Below are positions 47,967 to 60,900 of a DNA stretch of 64,000 nt, piece by piece. The translations under genes and the position numbers were made by a program. The stretch comes from Pipra filicauda (taxonomy: Eukaryota; Chordata; Aves; Passeriformes; Pipridae): the NCBI RefSeq assembly GCF_003945595.2, contig NW_024104404.1, positions 371,315-435,314 of the forward strand, written 5' to 3'. How positions within the stretch are numbered: the stretch's first letter is position 1; the number at the start of each line of letters is the position of its first letter. The notes under the pieces are model-generated. The model saw nothing but the letters and a program-made list of their open reading frames with translations. It did not search any database and was not told the origin of the DNA.

Positions 47967-48780
47967 AGTCCTGGCAGGCAGGTACAGACTGTGAGGTCAA
48001 AGTGTCCCCAGCATTATCAGAGACTGTCAGTACATCCATGAATGTCACAAAGCCATTTACTGTGTGTTTGGCAGCAGGGCAGTTGTGTGTGTAGGGGAGC
48101 GGCACAAACCTGCAGCTGCTGCTGGGCAGAGCTTTAAACGTGGAGCAGCCAGAGCTGAGACTGGAACCAAACCTTGTGCAGAGATCCTGGTGAGGTGCTC
48201 GTGTGTAACTGCAGAGTGGAACATCTGTCACTGCTCCTTTCGAAGTCTGTCAGCTGGTTATTCTCTTGACAGCTGAATTCTGGCCAGTATCTCGTTTCCA
48301 CGCTGGTAACGTCACCTTTAATTTGTTCTCTAATAATGTTTTAATGATACTTTTAATGAAGCTTTCGGAAAGAAGTGGAAGTGAAGCATATTTCTGGTTA
48401 TCAGGATTTGTCTGAGGAGGATTGACTGAGGTGTCTCAGCTGCAGACAAGTAAACCTGAGTTCATCTCCAGCATCCGTGGAACTCCACCTGGGTGTTCAC
48501 TACTCTCGTGCCTCTGCCTTCAGTCCTGGAGGACAAACCAGAAGTGTTTCTGAAGGAGCAGACAGTGGAAGGATGGATCTTCCCCAGAATTGTGCTTCAG
48601 GCACAGAGAAACAGTTCTCCATATCACTGTTGCCCCGGTCGCTGTAGAGAACAACCAAGCCAAGCTTAAAATCGTAGTTGTTTCTGAATCATGTAAGTCC
48701 TGTAACTTCAGACATTGCTCTTCCTTGGCCATGCAGGAAACTCCTTCACAAATAAAGTGTTTGGAATAATATGATTTTAT
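47967..48780 (+). other. SLC35E1: SLC35E1 3'UTR with polyadenylation signal
   Basis: AATAAA at 48751-48756, followed by GTGTTTGG, gives a 3'UTR of about 0.8 kb. Confidence 0.65.
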
Positions 48781-51700
48781 TTTTTACTTGCTTCACACCT
48801 GTTCTTCCAAAACTCTTTTGTTGCTTTAGAGATTGAGAGCTGTAAGGTGTTTTGTTCTCAGTTTTAAGCATACAATGTGCTGTCTTATATGATTCATATC
48901 TTATGAATGCATTGGTTTGAATAATCATAATTCTTAATTGTTTCTTGAGTCTTTTTAGCCCCTAATTGTTTTGGTTTTTTTTTAATTTCTTAATTACTGC
49001 TGTTGGAGTAACTGTGTGGATTTAGCCTGACTTCCACTTTCTGCTGAAAGAAGTTAAATTTTGTATCCTGTGCTGTTCCTGCAGCTCTCCTGGCTTGAAT
49101 AGGAAACTAAGGAGAAATTATTTGAATGAGCAGTAAACAGATGATTTATGGTTAAGAGCTGATTCAGTATAAATGAACATAATTAATTTCTAGGCAAGGT
49201 GATTGTGTGTGTCAGGTACTGCATTTCTGCATGGAGTGAAATTCCTTTGAATGAAGTGAAACCCAACTTTGAACCTGGGTTTCACTGAATCAGATTTTTG
49301 GTATTGCTTCAGCAAAAGATTTTTAGGGGCCTTCTTTCCTTCCCAGACAAGCTGTTGTACAGGGAGACTTTGATAGCATAATTATTATGCTTTTACTAGA
49401 GGGGTAATAGACACCAGTGACAAAATTCAGGGTGTGACACAGAACACTCCCTCCTCTTATTTATTGCTTTACAAGGTGACCATTTCCATGATGTGAGATG
49501 ATGACTTGGCTCCTTTCTGGATAATAAAGAATTTATTTTTTAAAGTGCAAAATCAAGCTGAATCTTACTCTTTTGGCTGCTGGGGTGGTGGTTACATAAA
49601 CAGCCTTCCACCATACAGTCCAAAAGAGGAATTGGTCCTTCTGAAACTTCAGAGATGGGTTCAATTTGCTGCTACTGTGTGTGAGCAGAACTTCCTTGCC
49701 TTGACTGGAGTCCAATCTGTTCATGTAGCTTAGAACTTGGGCTTTTAGGTTAGAAAATCTAAATAAATCTGTCCCTAACCAGGTGAACAAGGTCACGAGG
49801 AAAGTTTTCTTTCAGGTGAAAGAACTGCCCGTTCCAATATTAAAATATGTATAATTGTTTCTTTTTAATAGGGGGAAAGTGCCAAACGTGTATTTCTGAG
49901 GCTCACTTCCCAATATGTGGATGCTTTTACATACATGTAAAAAGGATTTTGTGGGCTCTGGATTTGGATTAGGTGCTGACTCTGCAAAAGACTGATTTGA
50001 GGGTGAGAGATTTAGGCTGAGATTTTCAAGAGGAGCTGAAGTTCAGCTGCTTTCGAGGGAAGCTGGTTGTGACCTCTTAGACACCTGCAAACTGAACTGT
50101 GTTCTTTATGCCTGTTTCCCTACTTCATTTCACCCTGGGGGGGTGAAATACCAGAAAAAAAGTAGCATTGGGACCCCAGGGATGTGCAGGGCTAACATGA
50201 GTTCTTCTGTACATGTGTTGGCTGCTGTGCCACCTTCATACAACCCCAGCTGTAACGTGGAGCTAATCCCCACAGATCAGAGCCTTTATTAAATACATTT
50301 AGGTGGTTTCCTTTTAAAGAACATACCCAGACCTTTTTTGCAACAGTTCTCATAGAAAGCTTGCACTGCACATTTACCATGGCAGGTCTTTAGCTCAGGT
50401 TTTTCTTTCCAGCCTGGCAGCAGGTTGCAGGGCTTTCTGTTGAAAATTACTTGTCCCAAATTCCAGTCTGGGCTCGTGGCCTCGCTGTGTCTCTGAAGTA
50501 AAGCTCCTGTGCTTGCAAAAGGGGGCTGACCCAAATGAGGATATTGTCTATTTAGGGCCCAGAGAGTGAATCCCTTCCCTGGAGACTCCTGGCAGTGCTC
50601 CTGCTCCTGCAGTTCAGGTCTGTGGTCAACAGGGATAATTGTGTGTTGTACAAGGTGTAATTAAAACGGTCGAGCGAGGCCGTTCCAGGAGATGGTTTTG
50701 CTGAATCCTGAATCCCAGTCCTTAAGCAATATTGTCCACATTCAGGGAAAGGAAGTTTCTGATGCTGTTGTAATATATATTTTAAATCTTGGACCTCTGT
50801 GGGATTTTGTTTGGCAAAGTGGGACGTTTGTTTTACCGTGGCTTGTAAATGAATGACGTATTTAACTCTGTACATAGGTGTGTAGAAAGTACGGAAACAC
50901 TGGAATAAAAAGGGCAAATCCAGACAATCTTGTATAATGACCCTGCTATTAAAGCCAGGAGGGTTGGTTTGGGTTTATTCCTTGCCATAATGGCCACCTG
51001 TGAGGAGCTGGGTTGATGTTTTGCTGTGTGGGTAATGCCTCTCTGGGTGCTTACAGAGTCTGAAGCTCCTGTAACCGGGGTTAGGACACCGGTGACTGGT
51101 ATCCTTTGAGATGTTTTGATTTCCATTATGCATTTTTAACATGTAAATACATCCCAACATTGGGAAATTCTTCCCAATGGATAGTTCTAGAGGTATCAAA
51201 CCAAATCTGTCCCTCTGTGTGGGTTTTCTGTTGGTGGTTCCAAAGAGTATTTGGTGCTCTCTCAAGAGATCTTCAAAATATTTCCCTTGCAGATTCAATT
51301 TTAGTACCCAGTAGTGGTTAGAGCATCTTTATCATCTGGTAAAATGCTGGTGGTTTTTAAAGAACTGGATGCTGAATAAAATTGAGGCAATACTTAGGAC
51401 TTGTAGGTGTAGAGTGATTTATAAAAATAGTACCAGTAATTTGGGGTCAACTCCTGATGATTCCTGAAAATCAAGAGCTTTCCTTTCTACTCTGTGTCCA
51501 AACCCACATTTTTCTGATGTAGCATTTTTGCAGCAGAAGGAACTTCTGCCACGTAGCTCTTTGTGAAACAGGTGCAATATAAATAAAGGGGAAGTTCTGT
51601 TTTTCCAAAGCTTGAATTTCTGAGCCGTGTTGTGGAGCTGTTAAAAACAAAATCGAGAGCTCTTTGTGGTGATGGCCCAGGCCAGTGAAACAAATCTGGT

Positions 51701-53730
51701 GACCCTGAAGTGACAGGTGGCACTCACTGAAAAAAAAAAAAATAAAAAAAGGCCCTTTTTATTGCTTTTTTATATTAGAACTCCAAAAATTGATGTGAAT
51801 ATGGGTGGGTTTACAAAAAAAGCCTCCCAACCACCCCCACACTCCTTTCTGGGTGAAATCCTGCCCTTCAGCAAATGAACACTTTGGTGTTGTTTTCCTG
51901 TTCTTCAACTCCTGTCCTGTGGAGTTCTGGATGTCACTGGGCCAGAAGCTCCCTGTGGATACTGCTGGGATCCCATATGGGATACAAGGGATTCCACGAC
52001 GGGAATAACCCCACTGGGGACTTCCAGGTACTGGGACTCCTTCCTGCCTTAAACCAGGTGTGCAGGTTTTTGGCAGACACCTCTGCAGCTTTTGGGGCAT
52101 TTTGGGGATAAGCTGAGGAATGTGGCAGCTGAAGGGTGTCCGAGCAGGCTCTGATGGAAAATCAGGAATGTTGGTGTTGGGATGGAAGGTGGCAGCAGGA
52201 AAACTTACATAAGCCAAAATTTGAACTTAATCTGGTCTTCTGGGGTCTGTGAATCTCCAGGACTGCAGAGTGACTCGGAATCATGGGCTGAGTCCGTATT
52301 ATGATGCTTTTTTTTTCGTTTGTAATTTGGATACATGGGAACATCCATCCTCCCGAGGTTTTATATCTGTAGATGATACAGTGGGGTCTTCATGGTCTGT
52401 CTTGTTAATAATAAACAGTTCTGCCTCTTTGTGAGGAAGTCTGAGTGTCCTCTGTGTGATGGGAAATCCTGTGGAGTGAATTTAATGCCTGAGACTGAAG
52501 AAGACAGTGATTCCAGCTCCAGATCCACGTTGGATATTGAGTTTGGCTTTTGGCCTTGGGTGATTCCAAGGTGATCCACTTGTAGATTCAGTTTTACCTA
52601 AAATATCAAAGGACACCAAATTATTTGGGCCCTGCTTTGAGTTCTCATGTCTAGGAAATGGTCCTCAGGTGTGGGGGGGGGTTGTGGGGGTTTTTTGAAT
52701 CGTGGAAGTGGAGAAGTTGAGCCATTTCTGCCGTGCCTTGGACCCTTTGGCTTGGATGTAAAAGTGATCCCTCAGCACCTTGCTTTTGAAGGAATGGTGT
52801 CCTGAATCCCACAGGTATGTAAATGTGGTGTATTTTTAATCCCACATGGAAAAACAACAGGGAACTTCCCTTGCACCCTTTCAGGTGCAAAAGGAAAGTT
52901 AAGGGCCAGAAATGAACATTTTTGCTTTAACTACATTAAGAAATGAAGTCACTTAACAGCAACAAGTGCCTGTTTAATGTCCTTGTGTAGCATCTGCACT
53001 TTCATTCCTTACCAGCTGTATTTTCGGTTCAGTTTGCTCTCCACTGAGCTTCCCACACATCCGTGTTCCTTTTTCCATCATTCCTGTGGTATCTGTGGAG
53101 CTTGAGTGCTCTGGCTTGTCCCCCAAGGGGAATCAGTGCTAAATTACATGCTTGGTTTTAATTCTGTCCATTCTTTTAATGCCATTTATTAATTTCTGGC
53201 AACTTGAGTTGCATCTTGGAGGTGGTGGTTCCAGAGCAGAGGAGGCACGTCTGCAGCTCTGCAGGTACCAGGGAGCTGAGGGGGAGAGGAGTGTAAAGAT
53301 CTGTCAATGAAAAGGGTAAAAAATGCCTCTATCTTTATATCTGACAACAGAATTTACTTATAAAAATCCCTGCTTAGGTAACAGCCAAACTAAAAGTCAG
53401 GTTATTACCAGGCTGTTGATGCTTTATCAGTGCCTCAGATGCCTCGTGCTCTGAAAAATCCATATTTAGGGGGTTGTTTTCTGGGGTGGTTCAAGAGTGC
53501 TGAGAAATCTCTTCACGTCTCCCTTGTGAGATGAGGTGTTATCTCATTTTCAGAGTGAATAATGCGGAATTATTCTGCATTTTAATCCCCCTCAGTTTTA
53601 ATCCCCCCCCAAATTTTAGGTGCCCACCTGAGAAATCAGAGCCCACAGGGATGTAGTACACTGGGTTTGTTTTACTGGCTTTGATCACAGTGGCACCTTT
53701 CTGTGGGTCGAAATTAAGGTTCCAATGGGA
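48781..53730. other. Intergenic between SLC35E1 and CHERP
   Basis: Nearly 5 kb with no exon-like frame or recognised transposon. Only low-complexity bits are visible: A-rich run at about 51730-51751, G-run at about 52670-52700. Longer SLC35E1 3'UTR forms could extend into its left part. Confidence 0.5.
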
Positions 53731-53734
53731 CGCC

Positions 53735-54060
53735 AAAAAAAATATAATTAATTAGACTAAAATTAAAAATTAATTTGACTAGAAATTTAAAAATTTGAAA
53801 ATTTAAAAATTTAAATCAACGATAAAAATTTAAAATAAAAATTTTAAATTAATCCAAAAATTAAAATGTTAACATTAACCCCAAAATTAAGAATTTTAAA
53901 ATTTAAAAAAAATAAAAAGTTAAAATCGATTCGAAAATCGAATTTTTAAGATAAAAAGAACAAAAATTTAAAATTAGTTTGAAAATCAAAATTTTAACAT
54001 TAAAAAATTAAGATTGATTCGGAAAATTTAAATTTTAACATCAAAAATTAATTCGACTAA
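53735..54060. repeat. AT-rich degenerate tandem repeat
   Basis: About 325 bp are almost wholly A and T, built from AAAATTTAAAATT-like units with interspersed TTCGAAAAT-like steps. It stops abruptly about 200 bp before the CHERP CpG island. Confidence 0.8.
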
Positions 54061-54239
54061 ATCTCGAGGCGTTGTTCAACCCCAGTTATCTGTTTAAATA
54101 ACTAATAATGCAGACTTTTGACCTGCAGCGCGTCAGGCACCTCCCCAGCAGCACTCCACTCTGTTCTAACTCTCGCTCGAGCAGCGGAACCGCCTCTTTA
54201 TCCCTTATTTCCTCAGAATTGTTCTTCCCTCCCCTCACG

Positions 54240-54960
54240 CCGGTCCCGCCTCAGGGACGGGCAGGGCGGGAGGGGGAGCCACGTGACCTGCGCCGCGCGC
54301 CGTTTCCACAGCGACGCGGCCGTAAAGCGCGGCCGCGCGGGTGTCGCACTCCCGTCGGTGCGGCGCGGCCCAGCGACCCCGGGACCCGCGGCCATGGAGA
54401 TGCCGCTACCGCCCGAGGGTGAGGGGGGACCGGGAGCGGGGGGGAGCGGGGGGGTCCGGGGGCACAACGGGGGCACCGGGAGGGACCGGGGCCTGACGGC
54501 GCCGCCTCCCCACACAGATCAGGAGCTGCGGAATGTCATCGACAAGCTGGCGCAGTTCGTGGCGCGGAACGGGCCCGAGTTCGAGAAGATGACGATGGAG
54601 AAGCAGAAGGAGAACCCCAAGTTCTCCTTCCTCTTCGGCGGCGACTTCTACGGCTACTACAAGTACAAGCTGGCGCTGGAGCAGCAGCAGCGTGAGTGGG
54701 GCCCGCGGCTCGGGCAGGGCCGGCGGGTCGGGGCCCGGCCCCCCCAGCTCAGCCCGGGCCCGGCCCGCCGAGACGCTTCTGCCCCGCGGGGCTCCGGGCG
54801 GGTTTGGGGACGGGCAGGGGGAGCGGGGAGACGGAGCTCAGCGCCGGGACAGCCCTCCCGGACACGGGGGGCCAGCCCAGCAGCGCCGGCTCTGCGCTCG
54901 TGCTGGAGTTGCCCCTCTGGAAGCGCACGGGGAGTTGGTGACTCTCCTCTTTGGCACCAT
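54240..54960 (+). promoter_or_regulatory. CHERP: CHERP CpG-island promoter
   Basis: Dense CpG island around exons 1 and 2 with an E-box CCACGTGACC at about 54280-54289 and no TATA box. The ATG at 54394 lies in GCGGCCATGG, a strong Kozak context. Confidence 0.8.
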
Positions 54961-57900
54961 CCGCCCGCGAATTTGCGTTAATCAAAGAATACCCTGAGCT
55001 GGAAGGGACCCATCGGGATCATGGAACCCAACTCTGGCCCTGCACAGGACACCCCAGCAATCCCACCCTGTGCCTGGGAGCCTTGTCCCAGCCGTTCTGG
55101 AGACCCTCCGAGGGAGGGTCGGTTCGGAGCCAGCCCCGTGTCCCCTGCGGGCCGGCGGTGGCAGGGCAGGGCTCTCCGGGAGGTTTACTTTCCGCGTTAA
55201 CTCTGTCTGATAGTGCTGTGCAAGCAAAGCCAGGACATCGAGGCTTCTGCCCAGATCCAGCCCCTGCCCCAGCCCTCGCTGCCACCGGCTGCGCCCATCC
55301 CGGCCCCCCAGGGTACCCCTTCCGTGGAGGAGCTCATCCAGCAGAGTCAGTGGAACCTGCAGCAGCAGGAGCAGCACCTCCTCGCTATGAGACAGGTTGG
55401 TTTGAGAGAAACACTCACCTGGGGTATCCCGGGCTGCCAGTGGCTGTATAAATGAGGAATGAAAGGGCAGAGGAGGTTTTCCTGCTAGTGGTGGTGGCTG
55501 AAAGGAGAGGAAATCTTGCTTTCCTTAGTTTTGTTCTGTGGCAAATGCCATCATCTTCCTAGAATGGATGTATCTGATGTGCAGGTTGTGCTGGGGAGAC
55601 TGATCTGTGATTAAAACCATTTTATTTACTCTGTGAAAAACCTTGTTGGTTTTAAAGCAGTCACAACTTATTCTGCTTTAATCTTGGGTTAATGCTGCAA
55701 GTTGCTGGGATTTGCAAGACATTCCAGTGTATAGTATTCCAAGCTGGATCTGATTAGGGTTGGAAGGGAACTGTGTGCAATCAACTAGTTGGTTTTTGCA
55801 GGAGTTGTTTTGCTGTTAAAGCTGTTGGGAACCAAACTGAAGAGTTCTTGTGCCTTTGTTAAGTTCCTTACATTTAGGAGCTTCCTGCAATTATTTTTTA
55901 TTCCATGATAGATTTTAGAGGTGGAAATGAACTGGACTTTTCCTGAAGAATGTGGAGAGTCTTTTTTTCTCCAAACCAAATAGTAGAAACATTTTTATGT
56001 GGTCATATGATTTGTTCTTCAAGATAGTTACTTATGTCCAAGAAAACAGGGACACAGCAGAGTCATTCTTTACAAGAATGTTGGATATAATGTAGGGGTT
56101 TTTTTTCTTCTGTTTTTTTTTCAGGAACAAGTCACATCAGCAGTAGCCCTTGCAATCGAGCAACAAATGCAAAAGGTTTTGGAGGAAACCCAGTTAGATA
56201 TGAACGAGTTTGACAACTTGTTGCAGCCAATAATTGACACTTGTACAAAAGATGCAATCTCAGTAAGTGACCTGAACCTGCCCAGGGATTTGGGGGGGCT
56301 GTGGGCTCCTTTAATTCTGAGATTGCACAGTTGAGAGCAGCTTTGTTGCTGTGCTGTGTGGCAGGTGAGGTGAAAGCCATTACCCGAAAACTGCCCTTCT
56401 CGCAGTTGTTTCAGAGCTGTAGGAAGCCCAGGTGATGTGAACGCATTAGGCTGACTGGAAACATTTAAAATTTGCTTTTCCAAGGCTGGCAAGAACTGGA
56501 TGTTCAGCAATGCCAAGTCTCCTGCCCACTGTGAGCTGATGGCCGGGCACCTGCGGAACCGGATCACAGCAGAGGGAGCTCACTTTGAGCTGCGGCTGCA
56601 CCTCATCTACCTGATCAATGATGTTCTGCATCACTGGTGAGAATTAACTGGGAGGTTCTGATTAATTTGGTGAAGTCTCTCTTGTGGATACCACCTTAAT
56701 TAATTATCTTAATTGTACATCTTAAGATGCCCCCAGCTGGCACGAAGACCCAGTGCTTTAGTGATCAGATTTAGCTTTCACCTACTTTGTGTATTTTTCC
56801 TCCAGACTGGACTTTACTGTAAAAATATAAAGGAGAGAACTCTGTATTTTATGCATCCACTACTTTTAGTATAGCAGAAGTTGAGATGATTTGAATATTC
56901 CAATGCACTCTGTTAGAGTGGAAAAGGTAACTCTTCCCACTGCTTTCTTGAAGCCAACGGAAGCAAGCACGAGATCTTCTGGCTGCTTTGCAGAAGGTGG
57001 TTGTGCCTATTTATTGCACCAGTTTTCTAGCAGTGGAGGAGGATAAGCAACAGAAAATTGCCAGAGTGAGTATCTGGGTTTGGTTTGACTGTGAGTTTTG
57101 CTTTGTTAGGTTGGTGCTGTGCAAATTCACAAATAGGGGGATGGGAGAAGACCACTGAGATTTTTCTTCTGATCTGATTGTTTAAACTAGAACTTAAAAG
57201 TACCTAAGCTTTATTTGGAAATTATAATGGTGATGAATGGATCTGAATCTTCAGTGGTTCAAAAATAAATGCTGAAATCCTAGATCTTATGAAAAGCTGG
57301 AGACTTAAAAATGCTGTACCTCAGTTTTTCTTTGTTCATAATTTCTAAAAACCTTTCACTCTTGAATTTATGCAGCTTCTTCAACTGTGGGAGAAAAATG
57401 GGTACTTTGATGAGTCCATTATTCAGCAGTTACAGAGCCCAGCTCTTGGACTTGGCCAGTACCAGGTTAGCCACAAAAATAACAGTTTTATTATTTTTAT
57501 ATATATATATAAAACAAATTTAGGAAATGTTAAACCTTTCAAAAGGAAAAATTCATTTCCTGACCCCCTTGAAGTTGTTTACAAGGGATTAACAAAAATA
57601 ATGTAAAATGCAACCTTGTTATTTCAGACATTCAATAATCCAGGTGCTGGATGCAGGATACAGACTGATACAGTCCTGTACATACGTGACAATTCATGGA
57701 AATGAATGTTTGGTCAAAAGAAACAAGAAATCACAGCTTTAAATTGGATGTATTGAGTATAAAAACTGTTGTGGCAGCAGGAACTGTTCGTTTTTATTAT
57801 TAACAATGCATGCTGTTGATTTGAGCTGTATTGGAAAGGCACTAATAAGAGTGGTGGGTTCCAACCTGCAGAGAATATTTTGGAAAACTCCACAAAGCTC

Positions 57901-60900
57901 CCTAGTGAGGCTGGGTGGTTCTGCCAACATTATCCTGCATCCTCAGACTTTTTCTGGGAGAGAGGGTGAAGATCAGTGTAGGGAATTCTGAAGGGGCAGA
58001 TAGGGCAAGTATTACAGGTGCAGAGTTCACTTGTTCTTCATTTCTTTCGTTCTGTCAGGCAAATTTGATCACTGAATATGCAACGGTTGTGCAGCCTGTG
58101 CAAGTGGCCTTCCAGCAGCAGATCCAGAACCTGAAAACTCAGCATGAAGAGTTTGTGAACAGTTTGACGCAGCAGCAGCAGCAGCAACAACAGATCCAAA
58201 TCCCCCCCCTAGAGAACGAGGTGAAATCAACCCCTCCCCCTCAAGCCCCCCCAGCAGCCCCAGCCTCGGCTCCACCGTCTGCTCCAGTTTCACAAGCAGG
58301 TACTGCCCAGATCTGGGATCAGAAATCAGGGGGTGACAATCTTGGGAGATGGATTTTTTTTGCTCCTTTCGTGGTAGTGAGGCACTGTGCTGGGCTGGTT
58401 TGGTTCAGGGGAAAACCTGAATCTGTTTGGAGCCTTGCAGCAGGTTTCAGTCTGATGATTGAATGTAAAAAAAAAACCACAAAGAGATGAATGTTAAATG
58501 GATCAGAAATCCTCTCTCCCAGTAACAGATTTCTGCAGAATAAATTCAGCTGGAGCCTGATGTAGGTGTGCTGTTGTTTTATTAACTACATGTGATTTGA
58601 TGCTTATAGTAGTCTCCAAATTGTTTCAGATGATGGCAAATCTCAGCTGCCTCTGGCTGGTTCTACAGAATATGACACAACCGGGTCTGGAGTGCAGGAT
58701 CCTGCCTCGGGAGGACCTCGTGGGCCTGGATCTCATGATCAGATTCCCCCAAATAAACCACCCTGGTTTGACCAACCTCACCCTGTTGCACCATGGGGTC
58801 AACAACAGGTAAGAAACAGTTCTGGAACCAGATGTGCGGGTTTGGAATGACCGTCTTGGTTGTGGAGGTTTGGAATGACCAGCTTGGTTGTGGAGGTTTG
58901 GAATGACCAGCTTGGGTGTGAAGGTTTGGAATGCTCAGCTTGGCTGTGGAGATTTGGAATGACTGTCTCGATTGTGGAAATTTGGAATGACTGTCTTGGT
59001 TGTAGAGGTTTGGGTTGACCAACCTGGTTGTGGTGGTTTGGAATGCTCAGATTGGTTGTGGAGGTTTCGTTGAGGTTTGGAATGACCAAGCTTGGTTGGA
59101 CCAGCTTGGTTGAGGTTTGGAATGACCATCTTGGTTGTGGAGGTTTGGAATGACTGTCTTGGTTGTGGAGATTTGGGTTGACCAGCTTGGTTGAGATGTG
59201 GATTGACTTTCTTGATTGTGGAGGTTTGGAATGACCAGCTTGGTTGTGGAGGTTTGGAATGCTCAGCTTGGTTGAGATGTGGATTGACTGTCTTGGTTGT
59301 GGAGGTCTGGGATGCCCGTCTTGGTTGTGGAGGTCTGGGATGCCCATCTTGGTTGTGGAAGTGCAGTGAAAAGCTGTGAAAGTTAGAAATCTGGATTCAA
59401 CTGCCAAGCTTTGTCATTCTGAGCCCAGATAAAGGCAAAGTATTAATTATATTTCAGTGTGTCAACCATCACACTGTTCCTATGAACAAGAGCATTTTGG
59501 TCCAGGAACAGTTTGGTCTTTTTCCATCTTTTCTCTGAAGCTGCAGTTGTTCAGACCCTGTGTTTACATGTCCTCTCACTTTGCATGTTGCCTATGGGCT
59601 GTATTTACTTAAAAAAGTACATTATTGTTATTGTGTTCCTTATTTTCATAGCCTAATGACCAGGCTTCTGTTCTTCACCACCAGGGGCCACCCCACTGTC
59701 CCCCCTGGAACAACAACCACGAAGGGATGTGGAACGAACAGAGAGATCAAGGCTGGAACAACCAGCGAGAGACCCCTTGGAACAACCAGCCTGATCCTTC
59801 TTGGAACAACCAGTTTGAAGCACCGTGGAACAACCAGCACGAACAACCTCCATGGGGTGGGGGCCAAAGGGAACCTCCATTTCGAATGCAGCGGCCACCT
59901 CACTTCAGAGGCCCATTTCCTCCACATCAGCAACATCCCCAATTCAACCAGCCCCCGCATCCGCATAATTTCAACCGCTTTCCACCTCGCTTCATGCAGG
60001 ATGATTTCCCACCTCGCCATCCCTTTGAAAGGCCTCCTTATCCTCATCGTTTTGATTACCCCCAGGGGGATTTTCCTCAAGGTAAAGTGTGTACCAGGCC
60101 AGGTTTTCTAATTGCCATTACAAAATTGTGTAGTGCTTTGGGGTGACGGCTTATCCTTGCTGGACTGTTGTGGTTCTCCTGAGGAATGTTGGAATTTTGG
60201 GGGTTTGGGAAGCTGCTGCTGAGAACTCGGTAGGAAACACGTGCAGAGTTGGATGCTTCCTTGCTTTTCGAGTCTTCCCTAATGCATATAGAAATTGTAA
60301 TCCAAACTCAAGTCAGCATCTCTACAGGCACCTCTTCTGTGACTATTTCACTTAAAAAATAATAAGTTCAAAGGTGAGAGGCAGCATTTGCTTGTAAATT
60401 TAATCTCCTGCACATCAGGCCATAGATGAGGGCTGGGGAGAGCTGTGCCCTCTGTAGATGGAGGAAGTTGGAGGAAGACAGGCTGGAAGGATTTTTTTCC
60501 TGTGCATACATTCATCCATGCCCTTTTTCTTCTCCTTTTTTTTTGACTGAAAAGCTCTCTAATTACCTGCCTTTAATGTTGTGTGGCTTGGTAGTGTGTG
60601 GTGAAATGATCCCTCCCTACCTCCAGTTCTCCCTTCTGGTTGGGTTTGTTCCCTCACTGGAACACTGGAATGTCTGGGATTGTAGCCAGGCACTGCTTCC
60701 CTCGGGAAGTTTGCTGTACTTCTACCCCCATGTAGTTTCCATTCACATGCAGGAGTTACAGTTATTCTGGAATGATCCTTATCAGTGCAAAGGCCAAAGA
60801 TCACTGTGGTTCTGTGTGACAAGTGGTATAGAAGAGCCATTATGTTTCTATGTAAGAGTTGCTATTTTAAGCTTAAAAGATTCTCAGTTCTCCAAGTCCA

